This document shows, piece after piece, positions 1 to 9,325 of a DNA stretch of 64,000 bases. The stretch's first letter is position 1. Each line of letters starts with the position of its first letter. The position numbers and the translations under genes are program-made. Origin of the DNA: Mesorhizobium sp. B2-4-3 (GTDB lineage: Bacteria; Pseudomonadota; Alphaproteobacteria; Rhizobiales; Rhizobiaceae); NCBI RefSeq assembly GCF_006442815.1, contig NZ_VFVL01000004.1:237246-301245 (forward strand), written 5' to 3'. The notes under the pieces were generated by a model. That model ran no database searches. It was not told the DNA's origin and worked only from the letters and a program-made list of their open reading frames with translations.

Positions 1-90
1 CGTCAGAAACATTTGTGATCGGGCAAGTTCGTGGACCTTTTGTCGGACGGGAGCTATGACAGCGGCCAGCATGGGCAAAGGCAGTCTCGA

Positions 91-765
91 TTGGCGAGCG
101 GATTTTTCATCACCTTCGAGGGCGGCGAAGGAGCAGGCAAGTCGACGCAGATCGAGCGGCTGGCGCGGCGCATGCGCGCCAAGAAATACGAGGTGCTGGT
201 CAGCCGCGAACCGGGCGGATCGCCCGGCGCCGAGGCCGTAAGGCATGTGCTCCTGTCCGGGGCGGCCGAGCCGTTCGGCCCGAAGATGGAGGCGATCCTG
301 TTCGCCGCCGCGCGCTCCGACCATGTCGAGCAGGTCATCCGGCCGGCGGTCGAGCGCGGCTCGATCGTGCTGTGCGACCGTTTCATCGATTCCTCGCGCG
401 TCTACCAAGGGGTCACCGGCGGCCTCGATGCCGATTTCATGAAGGCGCTGGAGGCAGTGGCCATCAACGGCATGATGCCGGACATGACGCTGATCTTCGA
501 CATCGATCCCGCTGAAGGCCTGAAGCGGGCCGCCGCGCGGCGCGGCGCCGGTGACGCCGCCGACCGCTTCGAGAAGGAGACCTTGGCCATCCACCGGCGA
601 CGGCGCGAGGCTTTCCTTGCCATCGCTGAGGCGGAGCCGGAGCGCTGCATCGTCGTCGACGCTTCCGCCGATCCCGATACGGTGGAAAATGTCGTCACCG
701 CCGCCGTCTTCGCGGCGCTGGAAGACCGGATGCCGGCGCAAAGGATTGAGACGGCGCCGGCATGA
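91..765 (+). CDS. tmk: Thymidylate kinase
   Basis: Phosphorylates dTMP to dTDP with ATP, for DNA precursor supply in the cytoplasm. The P-loop GGEGAGKST lies at residues 11-19, followed by [10 protein letters not shown], the CDRFIDSS motif and an Arg-rich LID segment ([13 protein letters not shown]), all typical of Tmk. I chose the TTG at 91 because family members begin a few residues before FITFEG; this gives 224 aa, close to the usual 210-215. A GTG at 31 in the same frame would add 20 residues without family character. Bases 1-18 read in frame to a TGA and may be the end of an upstream gene. The last bases overlap holB (ATGA-type), so the two are translationally coupled. Confidence 0.95.
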   Translation: MASGFFITFEGGEGAGKSTQIERLARRMRAKKYEVLVSREPGGSPGAEAVRHVLLSGAAEPFGPKMEAILFAAARSDHVEQVIRPAVERGSIVLCDRFIDSSRVYQGVTGGLDADFMKALEAVAINGMMPDMTLIFDIDPAEGLKRAAARRGAGDAADRFEKETLAIHRRRREAFLAIAEAEPERCIVVDASADPDTVENVVTAAVFAALEDRMPAQRIETAPA

Positions 766-1817
766 TCTTCGAACGCATCGCCCCCGAACAGCACGACACA
801 CTGGACGGCGTGCCCGAGCCGGCTGAAACGCCGCGGCTGATCGGCCACGCGACGGCGGCAGGGATGCTTGCGAGCGCCTACCGCGCCGGCAAGCTGCCGC
901 ATGCGCTGATTTTTGCCGGGCCGCAAGGTATCGGCAAGGCGACGCTGGCGTTCCACATGGCGCACCATCTTCTGAGATATCCGGATTTCAAGACGGCACC
1001 CGAAACGCTCGCCGTTCCCGACCCGGCTTCCTCGCTGTTTCGCCAGATCGCCACCGGCGCGCATCCTTCGGTGCTGCATCTCACCCGTCCGGCCAATGAC
1101 AAGACCAAGAGCTTCAAGACGGTGCTCACCGTCGACGAGATCCGCAAGGTCAGCCGTTTCCTGTCGATGACCTCGCATGACGGCAGCTACCGCGTCGTCA
1201 TCGTCGATCCGGCCGACGACATGAACACCAACGCCGCCAATGCCTTGCTCAAGAATCTCGAAGAGCCGCCAGCGCGCACCCTGTTCATTCTGGTGGTGCA
1301 CGCACCGGGCAGCCTGTTGCCGACGATCCGCTCGCGCTGCCAGATGGTGCGGCTCGCGCCTCTGGCCGCCGACGAGCTGATGGCGGTGCTGGACAATGTC
1401 GAGCCGCCGCCGCCGGACGATCCGGCCGCGCGCGCCGCGCTTGCCGAGCGGGCAGGGGGCAGCGCCCGCAACGCGATCCTGCTCACCCAATATGGCGGGC
1501 TGGAGATCGCCGGCGCGCTCGACACGCTGGTGGCGGCAAGGAAGCCCGACATTGCCGGCGCCCACCGCCTTGCCGAGGCCGTGGCGGGACGCGATCAGGC
1601 GATCCAGTTCGACATCTTCAACCGCCGCGCGCTCGACCTGCTTTCGGCCGCCGCCAGCGAAGCAGCGCTGGCCGGCGACCTCGCCAGGGCCAAATCGCTG
1701 TCCGAGGCTTGGCACGAAGCGCTGAACACGATATCTGAGGCCGAGACCTACAACCTCGACAAGAAGCAGCACGCCCTGACCATGATCGACCGCCTGAATT
1801 CTGCGATGCGAATGTGA
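762..1817 (+). CDS. holB: DNA polymerase III subunit delta' (clamp loader)
   Basis: AAA+ clamp-loader subunit that helps load the beta sliding clamp. The degenerate Walker [10 protein letters not shown] is at residues 53-61; [17 protein letters not shown] and the sensor-like PTIRSRCQ follow, as in delta'. Length is 351 aa. Unlike E. coli HolB, the segment between Walker A and the GAHPSVLHL stretch contains no cysteines, so the usual four-Cys zinc module is absent. It starts 4 bases inside tmk and ends directly before the metG leader, in one operon with tmk, metG and tatD. This tmk-holB order is widely conserved. Confidence 0.93.
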   Translation: MIFERIAPEQHDTLDGVPEPAETPRLIGHATAAGMLASAYRAGKLPHALIFAGPQGIGKATLAFHMAHHLLRYPDFKTAPETLAVPDPASSLFRQIATGAHPSVLHLTRPANDKTKSFKTVLTVDEIRKVSRFLSMTSHDGSYRVVIVDPADDMNTNAANALLKNLEEPPARTLFILVVHAPGSLLPTIRSRCQMVRLAPLAADELMAVLDNVEPPPPDDPAARAALAERAGGSARNAILLTQYGGLEIAGALDTLVAARKPDIAGAHRLAEAVAGRDQAIQFDIFNRRALDLLSAAASEAALAGDLARAKSLSEAWHEALNTISEAETYNLDKKQHALTMIDRLNSAMRM

Positions 1818-1907
1818 ATGCGCCCTTGTCCTCGGGATGGCAATCGCCGTCTCGATGAGATATCCACCGCGACACTTCCCATTCAGACATTCATGGCGAT
1901 TTCATCC

Positions 1908-3452
1908 ATGGCACGCGAAAAATTCTATCTGACCACCCCGATCTTTTATCCGAATGGCAAGCCGCATATCGGCCATGCCTATACGGTCATTGCCAGCGAC
2001 GCACTGGCCCGCTTCCAGCGGCTGGACGGCAAGGACGTGTTCTTTCTCACGGGCACTGACGAGCATGGTCTCAAGATGCAGCAGACGGCCGAGAAGGAAG
2101 GCATCGCGCCCTTAGAGCTTGCCGACCGCAATTCAGCGATCTTCCGCTCGATGACCGAGACCCTCGGCGCTTCAAATGACGAATTCATCCGCACGACCGA
2201 ACCACGCCATTACGCATCCTGCCAGGCGATCTGGAAGGCGATGGCCGCGAATGGCGACATCTACCTGGACCGCTACAGCGGCTGGTATTCGGTGCGGCAG
2301 GAGGCCTATTTCGACGAGAGCGAAACCACGCTCGGCGAGGATGGCGTGCGCCGCGAACCGCTTGGGTCGCCAGTCGAATGGAACGAGGAGGAAAGCTATT
2401 TCTTCCGGCTGTCCGCCTATCAGGACAAGTTGCTGGCGCTGTATGAAAGCCAGCCGGATTTCGTCGGTCCGGCGGAACGCCGCAACGAGGTGCTCAGCTT
2501 CGTCAAGTCCGGCCTGAAGGATCTGTCGATCTCACGAACCACCTTCAAGTGGGGCGTTCCGGTGCCCGGCGACGACAAGCATGTGATGTATGTTTGGGTC
2601 GATGCATTGACCAACTACATCACCGCCGCCGGCTATCCCGATACCAAGTCCCAGAAATGGAGCTTTTGGCAGGCCACGCATATCATCGGCAAGGATATCG
2701 TGCGCTTCCATGCCGTTTACTGGCCGGCTTTCCTGATGTCGGCCGGGATCGAGCTGCCGAAACGGGTCTTTGCCCACGGCTTCCTGTTCAACCGCGGCGA
2801 GAAGATGTCGAAGTCGGTCGGCAATGTCGTCGACCCGTTCGCCATGGTCGAGCATTACGGTCTCGACCGCGTGCGCTACTTCTTCCTGCGCGAGGTGCCG
2901 TTCGGCCAGGACGGCAGTTACAGCCATGAAGCGATCGTCAACCGCACCAATGCCGATCTCGCCAACGGCCTCGGCAATCTGGCGCAGCGCTCCCTGTCGA
3001 TGATCGCCAAGAACTGTGGCGGCAAGGTGCCGTCGCGCGGCGACCTTGCCGAGGCCGACACGGCGATCCTCGACCAGGCGATCGAAGCGTTGGCCGTCGC
3101 GCGCAGGGCAATGGCGGAGCAGGGCATCCACCTGGCGCTGGCGGCGATCTTCGGCGTTGTTGCCGAAGCCGATCGCTATTTCGCTTCGCAGGAGCCCTGG
3201 GCGCTCAAGAAGACCGACCCGGAGCGCATGGAAACAGTCTTGTGGACAACGGCCGAACTGGTGCGGCGTGTGGCGCTGCTTTGCCAGCCTTTCGTTCCCG
3301 GATCGGCCGCGAAACTGCTCGACCTGTTGGCCGTGCCCGCGGACAAACGCGCTTTCGAGCACGTCCACGCCGACCACGCGCTGGTGCCCGGCGCGGCATT
3401 GCCGGCGCCAGTGGGTGTGTTTCCGCGCTACGAGCAAGACGGCAATAGCTGA
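1908..3452 (+). CDS. metG: Methionyl-tRNA synthetase
   Basis: Charges tRNA-Met with methionine. The class I signature HIGH is at residues 20-23 and KMSKS at 299-303, followed by the helical anticodon-binding domain. The region between them ([12 protein letters not shown]) has no CxxC zinc knuckle, fitting the shorter MetRS form. I chose the ATG at 1908 ([11 protein letters not shown], 514 aa). Upstream in-frame ATGs at 1893 and 1818 would add 5 or 30 residues without family character. It lacks the C-terminal tRNA-binding (Trbp111-like) extension. The stop overlaps the tatD start by one base. Confidence 0.96.
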   Translation: MAREKFYLTTPIFYPNGKPHIGHAYTVIASDALARFQRLDGKDVFFLTGTDEHGLKMQQTAEKEGIAPLELADRNSAIFRSMTETLGASNDEFIRTTEPRHYASCQAIWKAMAANGDIYLDRYSGWYSVRQEAYFDESETTLGEDGVRREPLGSPVEWNEEESYFFRLSAYQDKLLALYESQPDFVGPAERRNEVLSFVKSGLKDLSISRTTFKWGVPVPGDDKHVMYVWVDALTNYITAAGYPDTKSQKWSFWQATHIIGKDIVRFHAVYWPAFLMSAGIELPKRVFAHGFLFNRGEKMSKSVGNVVDPFAMVEHYGLDRVRYFFLREVPFGQDGSYSHEAIVNRTNADLANGLGNLAQRSLSMIAKNCGGKVPSRGDLAEADTAILDQAIEALAVARRAMAEQGIHLALAAIFGVVAEADRYFASQEPWALKKTDPERMETVLWTTAELVRRVALLCQPFVPGSAAKLLDLLAVPADKRAFEHVHADHALVPGAALPAPVGVFPRYEQDGNS

Positions 3453-4246
3453 TGCTGGTCGACAGCCATTGCCATCTCGACTTTCCGGACTTCGCCGAGG
3501 AGCGGGCGGCTATCGTCGCCCGCGCCCTCGCCGCCGGAATCGGTCGCATGGTGACGATCTCGACGCGCGTGAAGCGCTTTCAGCAAACCCTTGAAATCGC
3601 TGAAACTTTCAATGAGGTCTATTGCTCGGTCGGCACCCATCCGCACAATGCCGCGGAAGAGCTGGACGTCACCGCCGACGAGCTGGTGCGGCTTTCCGGC
3701 CATCCCAAGGTGGTGGCGATCGGCGAAGCCGGGTTGGACTACTATTATGACAAGGCGCCGCGCGATGCCCAGGCGCAAGGTTTTCGCACCCATATCGCCG
3801 CCGCGCGGCGGACCGGCTTGCCGCTGGTCATCCATGCACGCGATGCCGACGACGACATGGCGTCGATCCTCGAGGACGAAACAGGGAAGGGCGCCTTCCC
3901 CTTCATCCTGCACTGTTTTTCGTCCGGACGCAGGCTGGCCGAAGTCGGCGTGGCGCTGGGCGGCTATGTCTCTTTTTCCGGCATCCTGACCTTCAAGAAC
4001 TCGACCGAACTGCGCGCCATCGCCGCCGACGTCCCACGCGACCGGCTGCTGGTCGAAACCGACGCACCCTACCTTGCGCCGGTGCCGCATCGCGGAAAAC
4101 GCAACGAACCGGCCTATGTGGCGAACACGGCAAAAGTGCTTGCCGAGACCATCGGCGTCAGCGAGGCCGAGATCGCCGATATCACCACCGGAAACTTCTT
4201 CCGGCTGTTCGCCAAGATGCCGCGTCCGGACATGGCGGCGGGCTGA
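3452..4246 (+). CDS. TatD family metal-dependent hydrolase
   Basis: Amidohydrolase-fold enzyme of the TatD family; members include 3'-5' exonucleases and D-aminoacyl hydrolases, and the substrate here is not defined by sequence. Metal-site motifs are all present: VDSHCHLD (His6, His8), IGEAGLDYYY (metal Glu), VIHARDAD, ILHCFS and the terminal ETDAPYLAP (catalytic Asp). At 264 aa it has the family's usual length. It overlaps metG by one base and is followed after 3 bases by the MBL hydrolase. The metG-tatD-MBL order is common in rhizobia and suggests a shared housekeeping role in RNA or DNA processing. Confidence 0.93.
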   Translation: MLVDSHCHLDFPDFAEERAAIVARALAAGIGRMVTISTRVKRFQQTLEIAETFNEVYCSVGTHPHNAAEELDVTADELVRLSGHPKVVAIGEAGLDYYYDKAPRDAQAQGFRTHIAAARRTGLPLVIHARDADDDMASILEDETGKGAFPFILHCFSSGRRLAEVGVALGGYVSFSGILTFKNSTELRAIAADVPRDRLLVETDAPYLAPVPHRGKRNEPAYVANTAKVLAETIGVSEAEIADITTGNFFRLFAKMPRPDMAAG

Positions 4247-4249
4247 GGC

Positions 4250-5071
4250 ATGGGCGACCGGCTGCGCTTTACCGTTCTTGGCTGTGGCTCATCGCCCGGC
4301 ACGCCGCGCATCACCGGCGATTGGGGCAATTGCGACCCCAACAACCCGAAGAACCGGCGCATGCGCACGGCCGCGCTGGTCGAGCGTGTTGCCGCCAACG
4401 GCGCGCGTACTACAGTCGTCATCGACACCGGGCCGGATTTCCGCGAGCAGATGCTGCTGGCCTCGGTCAAGCGCATCGACGCGGTCGTCTACACGCATCC
4501 GCATGCCGACCACATCCACGGCATCGACGATCTGCGCGGCTACGTGCTCGAGCAACGCCATCGCATCGATGTCCATGCCGACGAGCCGACCATGCTGCGG
4601 CTGCGCCAGGCGTTCGGCTATTGCTTCGAGACGCCACCCGGCAGCTCTTATCCGCCGATCGTCAAGTCGCATCTTATCGACCACGCGAGCCCGGTGGTGA
4701 TCGAAGGCGAGGGGGGCCCCCTCGCCCTTGAGCCGCTGCCGCAGATCCATGGCGACATCATCTCGCTGGGCTTCCGCGTCGGCGGGCTCGCTTATTGCCC
4801 TGATATCAGCGACTTTCCGACCGCCACGGCAGAGCGTTTGCGCGACCTCGACATGCTGGTCATCGATGCGCTGCAGTACAACACCCATCCCAGCCATCTG
4901 TCGCTCGGCCAGGCGCTGGAGTGGATCGAAAAGCTGGCGCCGAAGAACGCCGTGCTGACGCATATGCATGTGCCGCTCGACTACGCCGCCGTGATGGCCG
5001 AAACGCCGGATCACGTGGTGCCCGCCTATGATGGCATGGTGGTCGAAATTCCTTACGAGTCAGAACGATAG
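4250..5071 (+). CDS. MBL fold metallo-hydrolase (PhnP-like)
   Basis: Metallo-beta-lactamase fold phosphodiesterase. The metal motif is THPHADHIHGIDDLRGY (HxHxDH) at about residues 82-98, preceded by a TVVIDTGPDFREQ strand. THMHVPLDY near the C-terminus gives the last metal histidine. The N-terminus (FTVLGCGSSPGTPRI) and the segment GNCDPNNPKNRR resemble the PhnP / cyclic-phosphate diesterase branch; that substrate is an inference. It is 273 aa and the last gene of the tmk operon. The 5072-5297 region behind it holds no obvious strong terminator. Confidence 0.9.
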   Translation: MGDRLRFTVLGCGSSPGTPRITGDWGNCDPNNPKNRRMRTAALVERVAANGARTTVVIDTGPDFREQMLLASVKRIDAVVYTHPHADHIHGIDDLRGYVLEQRHRIDVHADEPTMLRLRQAFGYCFETPPGSSYPPIVKSHLIDHASPVVIEGEGGPLALEPLPQIHGDIISLGFRVGGLAYCPDISDFPTATAERLRDLDMLVIDALQYNTHPSHLSLGQALEWIEKLAPKNAVLTHMHVPLDYAAVMAETPDHVVPAYDGMVVEIPYESER

Positions 5072-5297
5072 CGTCAGCTGCTCAGTTTGTGTTGCAGTTC
5101 GTCTGTCGAACGTTCGGTCGAGATATCGAAGTCGCGAAGCGTTGCAGGGAGTAATCCGCGGAGTTCGTCGCCAGCAGCGAAAGCCGCAGCAATTCCCGGG
5201 TATGCGCCCGACCCGCTAGTTCCATAATATATCTTATGCGACTTTCTCACGACCACAACTCCACCAGGCAGCGCGTACAGCGGCCACTAGCCGCTGC
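5072..5297. other. Intergenic region, no supported gene
   Basis: Between the MBL hydrolase and a decayed transporter remnant. A 60-codon - strand frame (5074-5256) exists, but it has no recognisable motif and no good ribosome binding site, and it sits in AT-richer, less codon-biased sequence than the genes around it. It may be further debris of the neighbouring pseudogene locus. Confidence 0.5.
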
Positions 5298-5484
5298 TCA
5301 TTGACTGACTAGCTCCATGGCCATCGTCAGCGCGAAGATTGTGAGGATGAGGCCGGAAAGGAAATCAAAGACGCGCAGGTTGGCGCGGGCTGGAAAGTAG
5401 CGAGGCCATGATGCCGCCTCCCAATGCATAGCCGTAGCAGCAGAGCGCCGCCATCAGGATCAGCGCCATGACGAATTCCAGCTG
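5298..5484 (-). pseudogene. LysE-family amino-acid exporter remnant (C-terminal end)
   Basis: Reading the - strand, a hydrophobic segment LEFVMALILMAALCCYGYA continues to about ASLLSSP. A one-base frame change then carries on as ARANLRVFDFLSGLILTIFA and ends ALTMAMELVSQ-stop. The pair of membrane helices with the R-V-F-D-x-x-S-G-x-x-L linker is the C-terminal signature of LysE/RhtB exporters. The N-terminal two thirds are missing: upstream the sequence switches abruptly into a LysR fragment. It is a dead remnant with a frameshift and truncation. The identification comes from my own translation. Confidence 0.7.
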
Positions 5485-5573
5485 GGCTGGGACACCCCGC
5501 TGTGCATGGCGCGCCTCGGTGAAGTTGAGGTGTCCGCCAGGTTCAGGAAATATCGAATCTGGTTGAGTTCCAT
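5482..5573 (-). pseudogene. LysR-type regulator remnant (N-terminal HTH)
   Basis: A - strand ATG at 5573 begins MELNQIRYFLNLADT, the classic LysR N-terminus. After GACAC the frame must shift by one to give LNFTEA, then shift back to give HSGVSQPS, so the helix-turn-helix is recognisable only across at least two indels. The coding sequence stops after about 31 residues, where it runs into the LysE remnant. It faces the quinone-oxidoreductase-like gene at 5797, the usual divergent LysR arrangement, so it may once have regulated that gene; this is an inference. Confidence 0.7.
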
Positions 5574-5796
5574 TGCTCTGCCCTCACCGCTCTCCCTGTG
5601 CCGCTTTATGAGCGAGGAAGCGCCATCGCGCGCAACAATTGCCGACCGGCACGGAAACTATACATGCCGGCTATTGGCAATTTTTATCCGGCGCTGCGAC
5701 AGTCGAAATCATCAATGAACGCAACCCGCTTGCCACTCATACCGGCCAGCAGGCAGCATTTCCACCGAAGAGACAAACGACAGAAAGGCAATTCCG

Positions 5797-6714
5797 ATGA
5801 AAGCAATCATTGTCACGGATCAGGCTTCGGGAACGGCCGGGATGAAGCTGGTGGAGCGCCCCGAGCCGCAAGCCGCGATAAACGACGTCGTCGTTCAGGT
5901 TCATGCGGCAGGATTCGTCAACACCGAACTGGGTTGGCCCTCGACCTGGGCCGACCGGCGCGACCAGGACAGGACTCCATCGATCCCAGGTCATGAGCTG
6001 GCCGGCGTGGTCACAGCCCTCGGCTACGGCACGACGGGGCTGTCTGTGGGACAGCGGGTGTTTGGCCTCGCCGACTGGCATCGCGACGGCACGCTCGCTG
6101 AGTATGTCGCCATGGAAGCACGCAATCTCGCGCCGCTGCCGGGCGACGTCGACTTCACGGTGGGCGCGAGCCTGCCAATCTCGGGTCTGACCGCGTGGCA
6201 GGGTCTGTTCCAGCATGGCCGTCTGCAGGCTGGGCAGAGCGTCCTCGCGCATGGCGCAGCCGGCGCCGTCGGTTCGGTCGTGACGCAGCTTGCACGAGAG
6301 GCCGGAGCCTATGTCATCGGCACCGGCCGCGCCGCCGACCGCCAGAAGGCGCTCGACTTCGGCGCAAATGAATTCGTCGACCTCGGGAGCGACACCCTGG
6401 AAGACGTCGGTGGCGTCGATCTGGTGTTCGACGTCATCGGCGGCGACATCCAGAAGCGGTCCGCAGCGCTGATCCGGGCCGGTGGAACGCTTGTGACAGC
6501 CGTCGGACCGACGGATATTCGACCTGCAGATGGCCTGACGGTTGACTTCGTCGTCGAGGCTGATCGCGCCCAGCTTTTTGAGATAGTTCAGCGGGTCAGG
6601 GACGGAAGACTGCGGACGAACATCGGCAAGGTCTCGTCCCTCGAAGATGCGATCGCTACCTTCAATTCGACTGAGCGACGGGCTGGGAAGACGGTCATCC
6701 GCATTCGCACGTGA
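5797..6714 (+). CDS. NADPH:quinone oxidoreductase-like (MDR superfamily, zinc-free)
   Basis: Medium-chain dehydrogenase/reductase of the quinone oxidoreductase branch, 305 aa. It has the N-terminal GroES-like domain (MKAIIVTDQ..., PGHELAGVV) and a Rossmann domain with AHGAAGAVGSVVTQLAREAG, the AxGxxG-type NADPH loop. The structural-zinc cysteines of alcohol dehydrogenases are absent. The GHE motif is retained, but there is no catalytic zinc Cys in the N-terminal part. Probable function is NAD(P)H-dependent reduction of quinones or enones; the substrate is unknown. A purine-rich stretch (acagaaaggcaa) precedes the ATG. It stands alone, divergent from the LysR remnant. Confidence 0.85.
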   Translation: MKAIIVTDQASGTAGMKLVERPEPQAAINDVVVQVHAAGFVNTELGWPSTWADRRDQDRTPSIPGHELAGVVTALGYGTTGLSVGQRVFGLADWHRDGTLAEYVAMEARNLAPLPGDVDFTVGASLPISGLTAWQGLFQHGRLQAGQSVLAHGAAGAVGSVVTQLAREAGAYVIGTGRAADRQKALDFGANEFVDLGSDTLEDVGGVDLVFDVIGGDIQKRSAALIRAGGTLVTAVGPTDIRPADGLTVDFVVEADRAQLFEIVQRVRDGRLRTNIGKVSSLEDAIATFNSTERRAGKTVIRIRT

Positions 6715-6878
6715 ACCTCGCATCTGCAACGGATCTTCCTGGCCGATTGGTTCCCGCGCGCTCCTTGGATCAACCGCTTCAGGGACCGCGCCAATGCGAT
6801 CACCGCAAGCCAGTCAGGGGCGTCTTATCGACGGAGATGTGCCTTACTTCATCGCGTGGCAGCATCGGCGCGTTGCCG

Positions 6879-7208
6879 CTACGCCCCCTCGAAATAGCCG
6901 AGAACCCCGCTGAAGGCGGCGGCGATTGCAACGAGATGGACGAGACCGAGCGCCAGCCATCTGATGCTGCCGCCCGGGGCAACGAATGCCCCGTAGGCAG
7001 GAAACTGTGCCAGAGCCAGCCCCACCGACAGGCTGGTGACGGTGTTGTTGGTCAACAGTGTCGCCAGCATGGGTATCGGATAGAGAGCGCGCGCCAACAC
7101 CCAGTCGCCATGCCCGGATCCGGCGGAAAAGAGTGCCAGAAGCAGGGCGATAGGCGTGGCGCACATGCCGAAAACGAGCCCTGCCCGCCATGAGAACCTT
7201 GGCATCAT
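6879..7208 (-). CDS. Small uncharacterised membrane protein
   Basis: 109 aa starting MMPRFSWRAG, chosen because a GGAGG lies just before two consecutive ATGs (7208 and 7205). The frame is open upstream to 7355, but that extension is not membrane-like in the same way. Three hydrophobic segments are visible: WRAGLVFGMCATPIALLLAL (about 7-27), a central stretch around PIPMLATLLTNNTVTSLSVG, and a terminal WLALGLVHLVAIAAAFSGVL. I do not recognise a family. It is convergent with the oxidoreductase gene and divergent from the arginase-family gene. Confidence 0.6.
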   Translation of the reverse strand: MMPRFSWRAGLVFGMCATPIALLLALFSAGSGHGDWVLARALYPIPMLATLLTNNTVTSLSVGLALAQFPAYGAFVAPGGSIRWLALGLVHLVAIAAAFSGVLGYFEGA

Positions 7209-7463
7209 ACCTCCATAAACGATGTGGCCTTCCGCATCTGTTTCAGGCATTCGGCGAGCGCCGCCTTGTCCGAAGCGCGTAGTTTCTCTTCGGCCACTGC
7301 GGGCGATAAGGGTGGCAAGGAACCAGCAACCTGCAAGCATTGGAACACTCTTCATCGCCGTCGCCCCATCTTGTTGCCCGAGACGCGAATTGTCGCAAAA
7401 CTACGGGCTGAAGCAACTACCCTGCCCCAGACTGCTGCCACGCTGGGACGCAACAACAAAGGC

Positions 7464-8387
7464 ATGCAGAAAATGACCGCTCCGCCTTGCTTTCTTGGCT
7501 TTCCCGATCGCCTCGCCGATAGGCGCGTGCCGCGAGCGGTGATCTTCGGCGCGGGCCATGGCAGCACCTATCCCGGCGAGGACAGCAGCGGTTATGTCAA
7601 GGCCGCCGATGCCATCCGAATTGCGAGCCAGGACGACATCCCGCTGGTCGAACACTGGGATTTCGATCTCGGCGGTCCCCTGTTCAATGGCGGACCGGTC
7701 TGCTGCGTCGATGCCGGCGATGTCTTGACCATCATGCATGACAATGCCGGTAATCGGGCCCGGATCGAGGCAAAGACGCGCGAAGTTCTGTCCTTGCCGG
7801 CCGTACCGATCCTGCTTGGCAGCGACTGTTCCGCCACCATCCCTTTCCTCGCCGGCTTTGCGGATCATGGGCCAATCTGGATTCTGCAGATCGACGCCCA
7901 TATCGACTGGCGCGACGAAGTGCACGGCGAACGCTACGGCTATTCGAGCCCGATGCGCCGGGCGAGCGAGATGCCGCATATCGCCGGCATGGTGCAGGTC
8001 GGCCTGCGCAGCGTCGGCAGCGCGCGTCTAGAGGACATCGAAGCGGCGCGGCGCTACGGCAGCCGTTTCGTCACGGCCCGCGAGGTTCACGCCCAGGGCG
8101 CCGAAGCCGCTTTGCAGCACATTCCGGAAGGCGCAAACGTTGTCGTCACCCTCGACTGCGACAGTCTCGATCCCTCGATCATGCCGGGCGTGGCGGCGCG
8201 CACGCCTGGCGGCCTCGCCTACACGCAGGCGATCGATCTGATCGCGGGCCTCGGCAAGCGGGCCAGGATCGCAGGGTTCGACCTCGTCGAATTCTATCCT
8301 CCCGCCGACATCGACAATTTGACGGCGCTGACCGCGGCGCGGCTTCTCGTCAATGTGATAGGCGCCATCACTCGGCAAGCCGGCTGA
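7464..8387 (+). CDS. Arginase/agmatinase family hydrolase
   Basis: Ureohydrolase fold, probably hydrolysing a guanidino compound. Motifs in order: LLGSDCSATIPFL (position of the GGDHS metal loop), LQIDAHIDWRDE (DAHxD) and TLDCDSLDPSIMPGV (DxDxxDP). Those carboxylate and His metal ligands are present, but the first metal His (GGDHS) is replaced by Cys. Starts at 7464 or 7473 (about 305 aa) fit the family; the open frame extends to 7224 without family character. The segment DIDNLTALTAARL matches the usual C-terminal helix. Called agmatinase by resemblance; guanidinobutyrase or another guanidino-hydrolase is equally possible. Confidence 0.82.
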   Translation: MQKMTAPPCFLGFPDRLADRRVPRAVIFGAGHGSTYPGEDSSGYVKAADAIRIASQDDIPLVEHWDFDLGGPLFNGGPVCCVDAGDVLTIMHDNAGNRARIEAKTREVLSLPAVPILLGSDCSATIPFLAGFADHGPIWILQIDAHIDWRDEVHGERYGYSSPMRRASEMPHIAGMVQVGLRSVGSARLEDIEAARRYGSRFVTAREVHAQGAEAALQHIPEGANVVVTLDCDSLDPSIMPGVAARTPGGLAYTQAIDLIAGLGKRARIAGFDLVEFYPPADIDNLTALTAARLLVNVIGAITRQAG

Positions 8388-8753
8388 TGGCCCGCTTGGC
8401 GTGCCCTCGCCCAAGCCCAGAAACGAATTCGGCTCCTCGACCGCCTTCTAGTTGCAGAAAGCCGGGACCTGTTTCGCAGAAAATTGAAAAGACTTCTGCC
8501 CTGCGACCATCGGATTTCCAACCTACGGCGGCGGTGTTTCTTCAAGTTGCTTTGCTGTATTGTCGGGTTGAAGGCGACTGATCGACCTTTATCGCCGCCA
8601 CAAGCATTGGATCATCCTGTTACACCATTTTTTTACTTACTACTACGTAAGTCTCTGATTTTCATCGCAGTGCGGCTAAATCGTCACACTTTATTTTCGA
8701 ATATTCGACTATGGTTACATCACCGATGGGATTTGGGTGGATCGGAGGAATCA
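8388..8753. other. Intergenic region upstream of the porin-like pseudogene
   Basis: No convincing gene. It contains a T-rich patch and a 6-bp inverted repeat ACTTAC/GTAAGT at 8635-8640 and 8647-8652. The 3' part is AT-richer than the genes and ends in a good Shine-Dalgarno (GGAGG at about 8744-8748) before the GTG at 8754. Probably the old promoter and leader of the outer-membrane protein gene. Confidence 0.5.
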
Positions 8754-9271
8754 GTGAAGAGACTTGTTGCAATTGCCGCGCTGGCCGGACTCAGCGCGAC
8801 CGCCGCTTCGGCGGCGAGGCGACCTGGACCGCCACTGGAATCAACAAGACCATCACCAGCCCCTACTTCCCTGACAGCGATACCGAGACCGCTAAGCTGA
8901 AGCACTACGCAACTGTGGTTGGTCGGGTTGGCTATGCTTTCGATCGCTTCATGGTCTATGCCAAGGGCGGTTATGCTGGCGGCGAAGTCAGCTTCAATGC
9001 CCACGACTGTTGTTATGCGAACCGGGGTGTGAGCTACGACCAAAGCGGATGGCAAAACGGCTATGCTGTAGGCGCGGGTATCGACTACGCTCTTACCGAC
9101 AAGTTGATCCTCGGGATCGACTATACGCATATCGATCTTGGATCCAAGACCGGCACGGGACCGAATGTCTATGATGACAACGGTGAGCACGGCGCAAACC
9201 CGGAGACTTTCAAGATCAAGGCCCGGGCCGATGCGGTCATGGCGCGGCTGAGCTACAAGTTCTCCAACTGA
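8754..9271 (+). pseudogene. Outer-membrane beta-barrel protein (Omp25/Omp31-like), internally deleted
   Basis: A GTG at 8754 behind GGAGG starts a perfect signal peptide (VKRLVAIAALAGLSATAASA). Directly after it the frame is wrong. Barrel sequence resumes in another frame at about 8812 as GGEATWTATGINKT and continues through HYATVVGRVGYAFDRFMVYA, GIDYALTDKLILGIDYTH and the terminal ARLSYKF, the usual aromatic end of rhizobial Omp25/31-type porins. The N-terminal half of the mature barrel is missing, so a deletion fused signal peptide to mid-barrel out of frame. An in-frame ATG at 8711 opens a 186-codon frame through the barrel part, but without a signal peptide. Confidence 0.78.
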
Positions 9272-9296
9272 GCCGATCAACAAACCTGATTTGGAT

Positions 9297-9325
9297 TGGC
9301 CCGGCCCTCGCGCCGGGCTTTCCTG
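9297..9325 (+). terminator. Weak rho-independent terminator
   Basis: Hairpin GCCCGGC / GCCGGGC followed by TTTCCT, just after the porin-like pseudogene stop. The T-run is short. It also lies immediately downstream of the convergent - strand gene ending at 9326. Confidence 0.5.

Noticed and set aside
402..1772. Long open frame antisense to tmk/holB, 456 codons
   Set aside because: High-GC shadow of two well-supported genes; no motif. Similar shadows lie opposite most genes (for example 9860-11536, 19572-21125 and 21667-23658).
5074..5256. 60-codon - strand frame behind the MBL gene
   Set aside because: No motif, weak start, and located at a decayed locus; left as uncertain debris rather than a gene.
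7224..7463. Upstream extension of the arginase-family gene
   Set aside because: The frame is open from 7224, but the translation has no family character and overlaps the divergent membrane protein's promoter side; the start at 7464 or 7473 is preferred.
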